A DNA stretch of 64,000 bases, taken from contig JAEZUY010000002.1 in assembly GCA_023420895.1 (NCBI GenBank), positions 34,239 through 98,238 on the forward strand, written 5' to 3'. The notes beneath the pieces are model-generated. The model searched no databases, was not told where the DNA came from, and saw only the letters and a program-made list of their open reading frames with translations. Position numbers and translations under genes: made by a program. Below are positions 1 through 9,039 of this stretch, one piece after another (positions within the stretch are counted from its first letter, which is position 1; the number at the start of each line of letters is the position of its first letter). Origin of the DNA: Bacillota bacterium. GTDB lineage: Bacteria; Bacillota; Clostridia; Tissierellales; Gottschalkiaceae.

Positions 1-1060
1 TTGCTGAATCTTCAAGATCTTCAATATCTATATTGTCCAGAATAAAATCGTACTGTTCTGTCTGATCATTAAATACTAAAGATTTAACAGTAGAGCTCTT
101 TTTATTGTTAGCTATGAGATTTTTTTCATATCTGGCGCTGTTCTGCTGTATGAAATTATTCGATGCCGAAACTATAGTTTCAGTAGATCTGTAGTTCGTG
201 CTCATATAGAAAATTTCAGCATTTTTAAATCTCTTTTTAAAATTAAGAAGATACTCAGGATTGGCTCCTCTGAATCCGTATATACTCTGGTCGTCATCAG
301 CAACTATGAATATATTGTTTTCAGGATATGCCAGAGTCTCTATTATTTTATGCTGAAGTGTAGATGTGTCCTGAGCTTCATCTACCTGTATATACTTATA
401 TCTTCTTCTGTATTTGTTTAGTATCCCAGAATCGTTTTTCAGGACTTCGAGTGTCATAGAGAGCATATCGTCAAAATCTATAAGAAGATTTTCTTTTTTA
501 AATTCCTCATATCTGTAGAATATATCTTCAAAATTTTTAATAGAGCGCTCTCCGAGTTCTGAAGGTTCTATCATCATATTTTTTACAAATCCTATTCTGT
601 TGTTGAGCTCTTCAAGCTTGTCGTCAGACGGGGACATATCGTTTACTTCTCTGTAGATATTTCTCAAAATGGTATTTTTACTCTGTCCTTTTACTCCTTC
701 AATTAGTGAGTAGTTCATTCTGTTTTTGGAAAAATAGTCTCTAAGGACCATGTAAGAAAAACTGTGGATAGTCGAGAAGCGTGCATTCATTCCGTAGGCT
801 TCTCCATAAGTGCAGTCGAATCTCTCTTTCATATCGTTTGCTGAAGATCTGGAGAAAGTTATAGAGAGAATGCTGTTTTCATCCGCTCCGAGACAGTTGA
901 CAAGATATGCGATTCTAGAAATCAGAACAGTCGTTTTTCCAGCACCGGGAACTGCCAGAACTAATGCAGGTCCGCTTTCATGCATTACAGCTTTTCTCTG
1001 GTTTTCATCCAGCTTAAGACTTAGATTTTCTTCTATGCTTTTAAAAAAATCTTTTTTCAA
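1..1060 (-). CDS. UvrD/Rep/PcrA-type DNA helicase, N-terminal part
   Basis: Superfamily 1 ATP-dependent 3'-5' DNA helicase. About 353 N-terminal residues are present and the gene runs off the left edge. Reading the minus strand gives the Q-motif region NQRKAV, a Walker A AVPGAGKTT, motif II DEAQDTS, motif III DDDQSIYGFRGA and motif IV NYRST, all in UvrD order. ATG codons exist at 1075 and 1069. TTG at 1060 is preferred because GAGG (1070-1073) lies 9 nt before it. The Walker A begins AVPGAG rather than the commoner AGPGSG. It is transcribed away from the gene at 1254. Whether it is the housekeeping PcrA or a second, shorter UvrD-like helicase cannot be told without the C-terminal half. Confidence 0.88.
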   Translation of the reverse strand, partial: MKKDFFKSIEENLSLKLDENQRKAVMHESGPALVLAVPGAGKTTVLISRIAYLVNCLGADENSILSITFSRSSANDMKERFDCTYGEAYGMNARFSTIHSFSYMVLRDYFSKNRMNYSLIEGVKGQSKNTILRNIYREVNDMSPSDDKLEELNNRIGFVKNMMIEPSELGERSIKNFEDIFYRYEEFKKENLLIDFDDMLSMTLEVLKNDSGILNKYRRRYKYIQVDEAQDTSTLQHKIIETLAYPENNIFIVADDDQSIYGFRGANPEYLLNFKKRFKNAEIFYMSTNYRSTETIVSASNNFIQQNSARYEKNLIANNKKSSTVKSLVFNDQTEQYDFILDNIDIEDLEDSA

Positions 1061-1253
1061 AAAAATCATCCTCATATAAATAAATTTCTGCTGTCGTTAA
1101 TCTATATTATATATGATATCATGAGTGAATTCATTATAAGAATGAAACGGCTTTTTCATGTTTTTTTGAGCAGATTTTTCTGATATAGTATATTATAACG
1201 AGTTCTGTTTTAGTTAAGCATATCTATAGTATTTTATGATAGGAGAAAACTTT

Positions 1254-3119
1254 ATGAACAGGAAAATAATCTGCATTATAATGTCGGTTCTGATTCTGGT
1301 TTCGGGACTGGGATATGCTGAAGCTGCAGATTTAAAAAAAGGAAAACTGCTGATAGCTGTTACGGACAGTGAAGATTTTATAGATTACAGAAGTCCGGAG
1401 TCAGGATATTCGAATGCTCTTCTGAGCATGAAACCTGCAGATAAGAGCATGGACAGCAGATATATAGCTTCATCATACAGGAGGACTTTCACCTCGGATA
1501 TTGAATCAGACAGCCGGATAGATTTCAGCGGAAAAAAACCGGTATTCAGTTCCTACGGAGAAATTCAGAAAAAACTGAAAAAAGAATACTCAAATCTCAA
1601 TATAGATGATGAAAAGAAACCGGCAGGACAGCTGATCAAAGAAAGCGGTCTTAAGAGAAGTTATTACGGAAACAGTTCAGACTATCTGATTCTTTCGGAT
1701 ATTTCAGGTGAATACGACTATGGATCCGGGATACTGCCCGAACCTGAAAATATTGGAGAGTTTCTAAAAAGAGAATTTGAGAGAGCCGATGCTGTAGTTC
1801 TGTCTCTTAAAGGAAAAGACAATCAGCGGGAATATATAGACGGAATAATTGAGTCGGGAGAGAGTCCTGCAATAATAATTTCAGAAGTTTTCAGACAGAA
1901 AGGATTTGTGGAGAATAAGAGCCTTTCATCTGTTATATACATAGATGAAAAATTTTCAGGAGGGACTCTTTATTCTGAATCTGCCAAAAGGGAAGGTCTG
2001 ATAAGCAGCATAGATTTAGGACATTCAATTCTTTCATATATGAATCTGAGCCAGGGAGATTTGGTGAAACAGGCTGAAAAAAGAGATTTAAGTCTTGATT
2101 TCAGCAGATATATGAATCTTACAGCGTCAAAATATATATTTCATGGACTGACAGCCGCTTTTTCTCTGGTAATCGTTTTAAGCTTTTTTTTCAGAAGAGA
2201 ATTTTATAAAAAAAGCAGAAAGACAATTCTAATGCCGGTTCTATTCACAGTGTTTTCGATAGTTCTGAGCGGACTGAGTCAGTATATGGCTGTTTATAAT
2301 ATTCTGATAATTGCATTTTCATTTATTTCTTTTATTTTTCTGAAGAAAAGATGGAAAATCATTCCGGCGGCCGCAGATATTCTGATTCTTTTTGGCGTAT
2401 TTTTCTGCAATGATATAATATACAATTCCTTTATAGGATATAACAGCATACTTGCAGGAGGAAGATATTACGGTCTGAACAATGATGTTATGGGAGTTCT
2501 GATAGGTTCAGGAGCTATGACGGCTTTTATAATTTATGAAAAGATAAGAAATAGAAAATGTGCGGGTGTTTCAGCGCTGATATGGCTTGTAATCCATTCA
2601 GCCGCACTGAGCGGAAAATACGGAAGCAATTTCGGAGGATTTCTGACTTCGATAATAATGCTCTCAGTATTTCTTGTATTTTTTGTTCTCAGAGGAGAAA
2701 GCAGAGCGAAGACAGCCGTCTATATGCCGATTATAGCGGCAGCGGCATTTGCGCTTGCGTTTCTTGGAAAAGAGAGCAATCATGCGGCAGTATTTTTCAG
2801 AAAAGTCAGTGAATATGGATTTGTGGAATTCTTCGATATGATAAAGAAAAAAATCAGTCAGCTTGCATATATGACTGTGATGCCTCCTTGGAGCATAGTT
2901 TTAATATCGGAGATTATATATTTTATAAAAAATTTCAGAAAATTCGGCATAAAAATACCGCCGTCGGCAAATGTGCTTTTTGTATCTTCAATTGCGGCTC
3001 TAATGCTGAATGATACAGGGGTAGTAGCATTTACTTATATAAATTTATTCACTATAATGTCGATGGTTTATAGTGATGAAACTGGAGAAGGGGGTAGATA
3101 TTTTGAGAGGATACAGTGA
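1254..3119 (+). CDS. Polytopic membrane protein with degenerate alkaline-phosphatase-like outer domain (paralog 1)
   Basis: No function is assigned. The 621-residue product has an N-terminal signal-like segment (about residues 1-24), an extracytoplasmic region to about residue 300, then roughly ten hydrophobic segments. The membrane half carries a motif shared with the next gene: GYNSILAGGRYYGLNNDVMG, followed by SGKYGSNFGGF and, near the end, NDTGVVAFTYIN. The outer region is colinear with the alkaline-phosphatase-like domain of the neighbour but more diverged, and I see no metal-ligand set. ATG 1254 is chosen over 1236 because AGGAG (1241-1245) is well spaced. It overlaps the following gene by 17 bp, so the two are probably translationally coupled and may act together at the envelope. 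Confidence 0.7.
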   Translation: MNRKIICIIMSVLILVSGLGYAEAADLKKGKLLIAVTDSEDFIDYRSPESGYSNALLSMKPADKSMDSRYIASSYRRTFTSDIESDSRIDFSGKKPVFSSYGEIQKKLKKEYSNLNIDDEKKPAGQLIKESGLKRSYYGNSSDYLILSDISGEYDYGSGILPEPENIGEFLKREFERADAVVLSLKGKDNQREYIDGIIESGESPAIIISEVFRQKGFVENKSLSSVIYIDEKFSGGTLYSESAKREGLISSIDLGHSILSYMNLSQGDLVKQAEKRDLSLDFSRYMNLTASKYIFHGLTAAFSLVIVLSFFFRREFYKKSRKTILMPVLFTVFSIVLSGLSQYMAVYNILIIAFSFISFIFLKKRWKIIPAAADILILFGVFFCNDIIYNSFIGYNSILAGGRYYGLNNDVMGVLIGSGAMTAFIIYEKIRNRKCAGVSALIWLVIHSAALSGKYGSNFGGFLTSIIMLSVFLVFFVLRGESRAKTAVYMPIIAAAAFALAFLGKESNHAAVFFRKVSEYGFVEFFDMIKKKISQLAYMTVMPPWSIVLISEIIYFIKNFRKFGIKIPPSANVLFVSSIAALMLNDTGVVAFTYINLFTIMSMVYSDETGEGGRYFERIQ

Positions 3120-5064
3120 GGCAGCTGGAAAGTTTAATAATATAGTTCTGAAAACGCTCATCTTTGTTATTCTCACGGTATTCGCAGTTCCGGTTATGGC
3201 GATGGCAGATGCGGATGTCAGCGAAACTGGAAAAAAGAAAACTGTTATTCTTGCCGTAGATGAGATGGATTTCAGGGATGCAAATTACATGATGAATGAC
3301 TGGACGGCAGTGGGCATAATGAGCGCCAAGACAGCAAGAGGAACTGGAAGTTCACTTGAAAGCCAGTTTATGACGATATCTTCAGGAAACAGAGTTACTG
3401 TAAAAGAAGAAGATTTCAAAGGGCTTAAAAAAGTTGAAGACAGCATGATGATTATGGATTTTGATTTGGTTACAAACGGACTCGATGAAAATTACGACGA
3501 ATTTACAGAGAAGTTCGACTTTATTGGAGATATATTCCATAAAAACGGAATGAAGACGGCTTTTCTTGGAAATGACAGCGCTATGATGCTTGTTACGGAT
3601 AAAGAAGGAAAAGTCGATTACGGAGAGTATATTGAAAATTATGATGATTTCTATGATGTTGAAACTAAAGCATTCGGTCTTCTTGAAAAATCTGATGTGC
3701 TTGCAATATCCTATGATTTTGAAGGAAGTCTTCACAGAATGGAATTTATAAAGAACATGATTTACAATATGGATGCTGATATATACGTTATATCGAAATA
3801 TATATCGGGAAATGCTTCTGTGGGAAGAAACTCGACTTTGAAGCCGATAATTTACAAGAACGGCACAAAAGGAGTTCTTAACAGCAGAACGACAAAGAGA
3901 GAGGCTCTCGTGACTAATATAGATATACTGCCGACTATTCTCGACTATTACGGAATAGAATATGAAGGGGTTATGGGAAAACCGCTTGAAATTGAAAAAA
4001 ATGAAGAAAATCCGATTGAAGTTGTAAAAGATAAATTCGACAGATATATAAATCTTGCAAGTGTAAAGTATAAATTCAATGTTTCAGTAATATTCATACT
4101 GACTGTATTCATGCTGCTCTATCTGATAAGAAAGAGAAGTTTTGAAAAATTCAGCATAATTATATATCTGCCGGTTATGAGCATTTTAGTCTCGCTCATA
4201 CTAGGAAAGTATCTTTCAAAATTTGACAGTACAGTTTATTTCTATATAGTAATGTCAGTATCGCTGATAATAAACTTGATTCTCAAGTTTTTAAACAGGC
4301 TTGAACTGAAATGGATAGCAGGAGCGGTATTTGCTGTGTCTCTGCTTGAAATTATGTTCGTTCCGGAGATGGCCTACAGTTCATTTGTAGGATACAACAA
4401 TCTCATATCAGGAGGCAGATTCTTCGGATTCAACAATGATATAATGGGAACTTTCGTAGGAGCTTTTCTGATAACGTATATGGCTCTGAGAAAAGACAAA
4501 CCGAGATATAAGCAGCAGATTATAACTATAGTGATGATTCCGCTTCTTCTCATTCCTCTGAGCGGGAAGTTCGGAAGCAATTTTGGAGGACTTGTGACTG
4601 CTACAGTGCTTTCTCTAGTTCTAATTTACAGAGACCTTCTCGACAGGGTGAACAGAAAGCAGAAGCTGGGAATTCTTGCAGGAGCTCTTGTGCTGATAAT
4701 TATAGCGATAGTCATCATGACTAAGGGAACAGACAGCCATATTGCAGGTTTTGCGGAAAGAGTCAGACTTTATGGAAGTGAGGAGTTCTTCTATATGGTC
4801 AGCAGAAAATTTGTACAGGTGATAAGGAATGCTAAGAGAATGCCTTGGGTTCTGGCGCTCATAATTCAGATGACTTATCTTCTGAATATATACTGCGACA
4901 GAAATATGGCCAGATTCCTGAAAGATAAAGTGATTATGTTCATATTCATAAGTCTTGTAGCTCTTGTAACTAATGACACAGGAGTGGTGGCATTAGTTTA
5001 TATAAATACATTTATAATTACAAAATTGCTGACTTTAGATTCTAAGTATTTCAGAACTTACTAA
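3103..5064 (+). CDS. Polytopic membrane protein with alkaline-phosphatase-like outer domain (paralog 2)
   Basis: Tandem paralog of the preceding gene, 653 residues. After a hydrophobic signal/anchor comes an extracytoplasmic domain that looks like a member of the alkaline phosphatase/phosphoglyceromutase superfamily: ILAVDEMDFRD near its start, QFMTISSGNRV, and NIDILPTILDYYGIE before the membrane half. Then about ten membrane segments follow, with GYNNLISGGRFFGFNNDIMG and SGKFGSNFGG, matching paralog 1. Actinobacterial membrane proteins with a similar 'GNR' segment are known by sequence, but to my knowledge no activity is established. The start is probably TTG 3103 behind a GGGGG-rich SD; GTG 3073 is the longer alternative. 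Catalytic competence is uncertain because a full metal site is not obvious. Confidence 0.7.
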   Translation: MRGYSEAAGKFNNIVLKTLIFVILTVFAVPVMAMADADVSETGKKKTVILAVDEMDFRDANYMMNDWTAVGIMSAKTARGTGSSLESQFMTISSGNRVTVKEEDFKGLKKVEDSMMIMDFDLVTNGLDENYDEFTEKFDFIGDIFHKNGMKTAFLGNDSAMMLVTDKEGKVDYGEYIENYDDFYDVETKAFGLLEKSDVLAISYDFEGSLHRMEFIKNMIYNMDADIYVISKYISGNASVGRNSTLKPIIYKNGTKGVLNSRTTKREALVTNIDILPTILDYYGIEYEGVMGKPLEIEKNEENPIEVVKDKFDRYINLASVKYKFNVSVIFILTVFMLLYLIRKRSFEKFSIIIYLPVMSILVSLILGKYLSKFDSTVYFYIVMSVSLIINLILKFLNRLELKWIAGAVFAVSLLEIMFVPEMAYSSFVGYNNLISGGRFFGFNNDIMGTFVGAFLITYMALRKDKPRYKQQIITIVMIPLLLIPLSGKFGSNFGGLVTATVLSLVLIYRDLLDRVNRKQKLGILAGALVLIIIAIVIMTKGTDSHIAGFAERVRLYGSEEFFYMVSRKFVQVIRNAKRMPWVLALIIQMTYLLNIYCDRNMARFLKDKVIMFIFISLVALVTNDTGVVALVYINTFIITKLLTLDSKYFRTY

Positions 5065-5101
5065 AATAAGTTCATACAGGAAATAAACTCTATTTTAAGA
5101 C

Positions 5102-5130
5102 TTTACAACGCTAAAGATTTAACGTAAAAT
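5102..5130 (+). promoter_or_regulatory. Sigma-A-type promoter of the amino-acid ABC genes
   Basis: TTTACA (5102-5107), 17-nt spacer, TAAAAT (5125-5130). It lies 55 nt before the substrate-binding protein start. Confidence 0.5.
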
Positions 5131-5185
5131 GTATATGACGGAAATTGTATATAATATTATAAAAAAGGTAGAAGGAGAATTGAGG

Positions 5186-5995
5186 ATGAAAAAAAGAATA
5201 GCATTAGCAGCTGCGGCACTGCTTACTGTAGGACTTCTTGCAGGATGCGGCGGAAACGGCGGCGAAAACGGAGAAAAAGGTTCTGAACAGGTTACTGTTG
5301 CAGAAGACAAATTCGTGGTAGGACTTGATGACAGCATACCGCCTATGGGATTCAAAGATGAGAACGGAGAAATTGTAGGTTTCGATATAGACCTTGCAAA
5401 AGCTGTCGCAGAAGAAATGGGGATGGAAGTAGAATTCAAGCCTCAGGACTGGGACGGAATAATACTCAGTCTTAATAAAGGGGATGTAGATGTAATCTGG
5501 AACGCTTTCACTATAACTGATGCAAGAAGAAAAGAAGTTAATTTTACAGATGCATATCTTGCTAACAGACAGGTATTGACAGTTAAGGATGATTCAGAAT
5601 ATAAAACTATGGAAGATCTTGAAGGAAAAGTTCTTGGAATACAGCTTGGAAGTACTGCTGAGCAGGCACTTGACTCTCATGCAGAATTCAAAGACAGTCT
5701 GAAAGAAGTTAAAGCATATTCAAACAACGTTGAGGCTCTTATGGACCTTGATGCTGGAAGAGTTGACACTGTGCTTCTAGATGAAGTTATTGCAAAATAC
5801 TTCATATCTAAAAAAGACGGAAACTACAGAGTTCTTGATCAAGATTTAGGAAAAGAAGAATACGGAGTTGGAGTTAGAAAAGGAGACGAAGAGTTCCTTG
5901 AAAAACTTAACGAAGCTTTAAATAAAGTTAAAAACAGTGAAAAAGGTAAAGAAATATCTGAAGAGTGGTTTACAGAAGATATATTAGTTAAATAG
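5186..5995 (+). CDS. Amino-acid ABC transporter substrate-binding lipoprotein
   Basis: Polar amino-acid binding protein (type 2 periplasmic fold, His/Gln/cystine family), 269 residues. Signal peptide with lipobox LLAGC, then a Gly/Glu-rich linker. The domain begins FVVGLDDSIPPMGFKDENGE and includes GFDIDLAKAVAEEMG, WDGIILSLNKGDVD and TDARRKEVNFT, all typical of the family. ATG 5186 follows AAGGAG, whereas an upstream in-frame ATG at 5129 would put the signal peptide internally. It forms an operon with the permease 17 bp downstream. The substrate is not predictable from this alone; cystine or a polar amino acid is likely. Confidence 0.9.
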   Translation: MKKRIALAAAALLTVGLLAGCGGNGGENGEKGSEQVTVAEDKFVVGLDDSIPPMGFKDENGEIVGFDIDLAKAVAEEMGMEVEFKPQDWDGIILSLNKGDVDVIWNAFTITDARRKEVNFTDAYLANRQVLTVKDDSEYKTMEDLEGKVLGIQLGSTAEQALDSHAEFKDSLKEVKAYSNNVEALMDLDAGRVDTVLLDEVIAKYFISKKDGNYRVLDQDLGKEEYGVGVRKGDEEFLEKLNEALNKVKNSEKGKEISEEWFTEDILVK

Positions 5996-6012
5996 AACAG
6001 GAGTGTTGAAAA

Positions 6013-6663
6013 TTGGAAGGGATTATAGATCATTTTGTATATATAATGAAAGGAAGCGGAACGACCTTAGCCCTTACATTTGCCACATTCATACTGTCAG
6101 TGCCTTTAGGACTGCTCGGAGCGATAGGCAAAATATCAGGAGGGAAGATACTCAGAGTAATTCTTACATTCTATACATGGCTGTTCAGAGGGACACCGCT
6201 GCTTTTACAGGTATTCTTTATATATTACGGACTCCCTTTCATATCGCCGGCGCTGACAATAAACAGTGCATTTGCGGCATCGCTTCTGGCATTTGTGCTT
6301 AATTATTCTGCATATTTCATTGAAATATTCAGAGGCGGTATAGAATCGATAGATAAAGGACAGTACGAAGCTTCTAAAGCTTTAGGTTTTAACTACAGAC
6401 AGACTATGTTTCACATAATTTTTCCGCAGACTATCAGAAGAATAGTTCCTACGACTTCAAGTGAAACTGTCAATCTTGTTAAAGACACAGCTTTAGTTGC
6501 AGTAATAGGACTGGGAGAACTTTCGCGTTCAGCAAAGGAGATAGTTTCAAGAGAAGCTATAATAACACCGTTTATAATAGCTGCAGTTATCTATCTTGCG
6601 CTTAACTCAGTAATTTTATTTATATTCAGAAAAATTGAAGAGAAACAGAAAGTTTATGAATAA
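6013..6663 (+). CDS. Amino-acid ABC transporter permease
   Basis: Inner-membrane permease of the HisM/GlnP family, 216 residues, with the motif FRGTPLLLQ, membrane segments throughout, and the EAA loop YEASKALGFNYRQTMFHIIFPQ. It starts at TTG 6013, with AGGAG at 5999-6003. The operon ends at the terminator just downstream, so the ATP-binding subunit normally found third in such operons is absent and must be encoded elsewhere or shared. Confidence 0.9.
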   Translation: MEGIIDHFVYIMKGSGTTLALTFATFILSVPLGLLGAIGKISGGKILRVILTFYTWLFRGTPLLLQVFFIYYGLPFISPALTINSAFAASLLAFVLNYSAYFIEIFRGGIESIDKGQYEASKALGFNYRQTMFHIIFPQTIRRIVPTTSSETVNLVKDTALVAVIGLGELSRSAKEIVSREAIITPFIIAAVIYLALNSVILFIFRKIEEKQKVYE

Positions 6664-6675
6664 ACAGTATAAAGG

Positions 6676-6704
6676 GGAACTGCTTGATAGCAGTTCCTTT
6701 TTTT
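6676..6704 (+). terminator. Intrinsic terminator after the amino-acid ABC pair
   Basis: Perfect 8-bp stem GGAACTGC/GCAGTTCC with loop TTGATA and a run of seven T. Confidence 0.9.
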
Positions 6705-6718
6705 ATTGAGAAAATGAC

Positions 6719-6747
6719 TTGATATTTTTCTCTTTCAGTATTATAAT
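6719..6747 (+). promoter_or_regulatory. Promoter of the metal P-type ATPase gene
   Basis: TTGATA (6719-6724), 17-nt spacer, TATAAT (6742-6747). Transcription would start at about 6754, just upstream of the palindrome at 6758. Confidence 0.75.
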
Positions 6748-6757
6748 GATATTAAGA

Positions 6758-6779
6758 CATATAAACATATATTCATATG
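6758..6779 (+). promoter_or_regulatory. 22-bp palindromic operator candidate (ArsR/SmtB-like)
   Basis: CATATAAACATATATTCATATG matches its own reverse complement at 18 of 22 positions and lies over the start of the transcript. The AAACA...ATTCAT core resembles ArsR/SmtB-type operators, which commonly control metal-efflux ATPases. No regulator gene is adjacent. Confidence 0.45.
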
Positions 6780-6794
6780 AAAGGAGAGTTAGAG

Positions 6795-8903
6795 ATGAAT
6801 AAGACGATACCGTTCGAGGGACTTACGTGCGGAAACTGCGGAGAAAAAATCCGTGCTGAAATTGAAACACTGGAAGGTGTCGAAAAAGCAGATTTGAATA
6901 TGTTCACTCAGAAAATGAAAATAGATGTTGCGGAGAATGCAGATATCAAATCTATTTATAAAAAGATGCAGGATATAGCAGATAAGATAGAGCCGGGCAC
7001 TGTTTTTATATTTGAAGAGGAAGAGGACAAGTTCAAAGGTACGGATTCTGAAAGTGTTTCAGATTTTAAAAAGACAGTTTTCAGAATAATACTTTCTGCA
7101 GTTTTTTTCGGACTGAGCTTCGCTGTTCATAAAGAAAGCACATTATATACAGGATTAATATTTATGGGTTATACGATAATAGGCGGTCCGATAGTAGTAA
7201 GTGCAGTCAACAAGATGATGGATAAGCAGTTCTTCGATGAAGAATTTCTGATGACAGTTGCAACTTTTGCAGCGCTTTCAATTGGAGAATATCAGGAGGC
7301 GCTTGCAGTTATGCTTTTCTATGAAGTCGGAGAGATGCTTCAGGAAAGAGCAGTTATGAGTTCAAGAAAATCGCTTACCGAACTCGTTAATCTGAAAGCT
7401 GAATATGCGAATGTAAAAAGAGGAGAAAATTATGAAAAAGTAGATCCTGAAGATCTTCAGATAGGAGATATAATTCTTATAAAACCGGGAGAAAAAGTGC
7501 CTGTTGACGGTACTGCAGTCGCAGGAGAGACTAGAATGAATACTGCGGCTCTTACTGGAGAATCAGTTCCGATAGGAATAGAAGCAGGAGAAGAGGTTCT
7601 TTCAGGCTATATAAATGAAACAGGAACTATAGAAATGAGAGTCGAAAAGGCATTTAATGATTCTGCAGTTGCAAAAATTCTGGACATGGTTGAAAATGCA
7701 GGATCTAAAAAAGCGCCTATAGAAAAGTTCATAACGAAATTTTCAAGAATATATACGCCGACAGTGGTTATATTAGCCATTATAATTGCTCTCTTCATGC
7801 CACTGATACTTAGAGAGCCTTTGAGCGAATGGGTTTACAGAGCGGCAATATTTCTAGTTATATCATGTCCCTGCGCATTAGTAGTTTCAGTTCCTCTTGG
7901 ATTCTTTGCGGGAATAGGATCATGTTCTAAAAACGGAATTCTCGTAAAAGGAGGAAACTATCTGGAAGCGCTGGACAGTGTGAACTACGTTATAATGGAC
8001 AAAACTGGAACTCTTACAGAAGGAGTTTTCAAAGTTCAGAAAGTTGAGCCGGCTGAAGGATTTGATGAAGCTGAGGTGCTTGAATACGCTGCGGCTGCAG
8101 AAAGTTTTTCAAATCACCCTATAGCAAAATCAGTAGTTGAAAAATACGGCGATGAAATAAATACGGATATAATAACTAATCATGAGGAAATTGCAGGACA
8201 CGGAATAAAAGCGGAAGTGAACGGAAGAGAAGTTCTTGCAGGAAATAAAAAACTCATGGACAAGTTCAATATCAGCTATGAAATTGAAGGAGATGACATG
8301 GGAACGGAAGTTCTCATTGGAATGGACGGAAAGTTTGCCGGAAGAATAATCATATCGGACAGCATTAAAAAAGATGCAAAAGAGACCGTAAGAAGACTTA
8401 AAGAGCTTGGAGTGGAACATGTCAGAATGCTTACAGGAGATAATGAAACGGCTGCAAGAAAAGTTTCTGAAGAAATAGGAATTGATGAATACGATGCAGG
8501 ACTGCTTCCTGACGACAAGCTTAGAATATTCGAGTCTATAATAAATTCTAAAAAAGAGAATGAAAGGGTTGCATTCGTAGGAGACGGGATAAATGATGCG
8601 CCTACTCTTGCTAGAGCTGATATAGGAATTGCAATGGGAGGACTCGGATCAGACGCAGCAGTTGAAGTTTCAGATATAGTAATAGTGAATGACGAACCGA
8701 GTAAAATTCCTCAGGCGATATATATATCTAAGAGGGTTAAGAAAATAGTGCTTCAGAATATAGTATTCGCTCTTGGAGTGAAAATAATAGTTCTTATAAT
8801 GGGAGCATTAGGACTTGCGACTATGTGGGAGGCAGTTTTTGCAGATGTCGGAGTTTCTGTGCTTGCGGTACTGAACTCTATGAGAGCTTTGAGACTTAAA
8901 TAG
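6795..8903 (+). CDS. Heavy-metal-translocating P1B-type ATPase (Cd/Zn/Co type)
   Basis: Metal efflux pump, 702 residues. An N-terminal HMA domain has the metal site TCGNC (Cys12, Cys15). Next come membrane segments, the TGES actuator loop, the membrane metal site SCPCALVV, the phosphorylation site DKTGTLTEG, the SNHPIA motif that marks P1B pumps, and GDGINDAPTLA. The combination of a single HMA with CPC fits Cd/Zn/Pb exporters better than copper exporters (GMTCxxC). ATG 6795 is preferred over ATG 6777 because AAGGAG lies between them. The gene is monocistronic between its own promoter and a terminator. The palindrome in its 5' end suggests metal-responsive repression. Confidence 0.9.
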   Translation: MNKTIPFEGLTCGNCGEKIRAEIETLEGVEKADLNMFTQKMKIDVAENADIKSIYKKMQDIADKIEPGTVFIFEEEEDKFKGTDSESVSDFKKTVFRIILSAVFFGLSFAVHKESTLYTGLIFMGYTIIGGPIVVSAVNKMMDKQFFDEEFLMTVATFAALSIGEYQEALAVMLFYEVGEMLQERAVMSSRKSLTELVNLKAEYANVKRGENYEKVDPEDLQIGDIILIKPGEKVPVDGTAVAGETRMNTAALTGESVPIGIEAGEEVLSGYINETGTIEMRVEKAFNDSAVAKILDMVENAGSKKAPIEKFITKFSRIYTPTVVILAIIIALFMPLILREPLSEWVYRAAIFLVISCPCALVVSVPLGFFAGIGSCSKNGILVKGGNYLEALDSVNYVIMDKTGTLTEGVFKVQKVEPAEGFDEAEVLEYAAAAESFSNHPIAKSVVEKYGDEINTDIITNHEEIAGHGIKAEVNGREVLAGNKKLMDKFNISYEIEGDDMGTEVLIGMDGKFAGRIIISDSIKKDAKETVRRLKELGVEHVRMLTGDNETAARKVSEEIGIDEYDAGLLPDDKLRIFESIINSKKENERVAFVGDGINDAPTLARADIGIAMGGLGSDAAVEVSDIVIVNDEPSKIPQAIYISKRVKKIVLQNIVFALGVKIIVLIMGALGLATMWEAVFADVGVSVLAVLNSMRALRLK

Positions 8904-8948
8904 CGAATATAAAAAATATAGAAAAAATATAATGGATTATATATAAAA

Positions 8949-8982
8949 AAACAGCTGAATCTTAATGATTCAGCTGTTTTTT
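8949..8982 (+). terminator. Intrinsic terminator after the P-type ATPase gene
   Basis: 13-bp stem AAACAGCTGAATC/GATTCAGCTGTTT, loop TTAAT, T-run to 8982. The A-rich left flank could make it work in both directions. Confidence 0.9.
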
Positions 8983-9039
8983 CATGTTCTTATGCTTAAA
9001 ATATGCTAGAATAATTATTATAATACAAGGGGTGATCAG

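Noticed and set aside
810..1079. Plus-strand 89-codon frame
   Set aside because: Antisense to conserved UvrD helicase motifs read from the minus strand.
2558..2812. 84-codon frame inside the first membrane protein gene
   Set aside because: Lies in another frame of a well-supported coding region and has no SD or recognisable motif.
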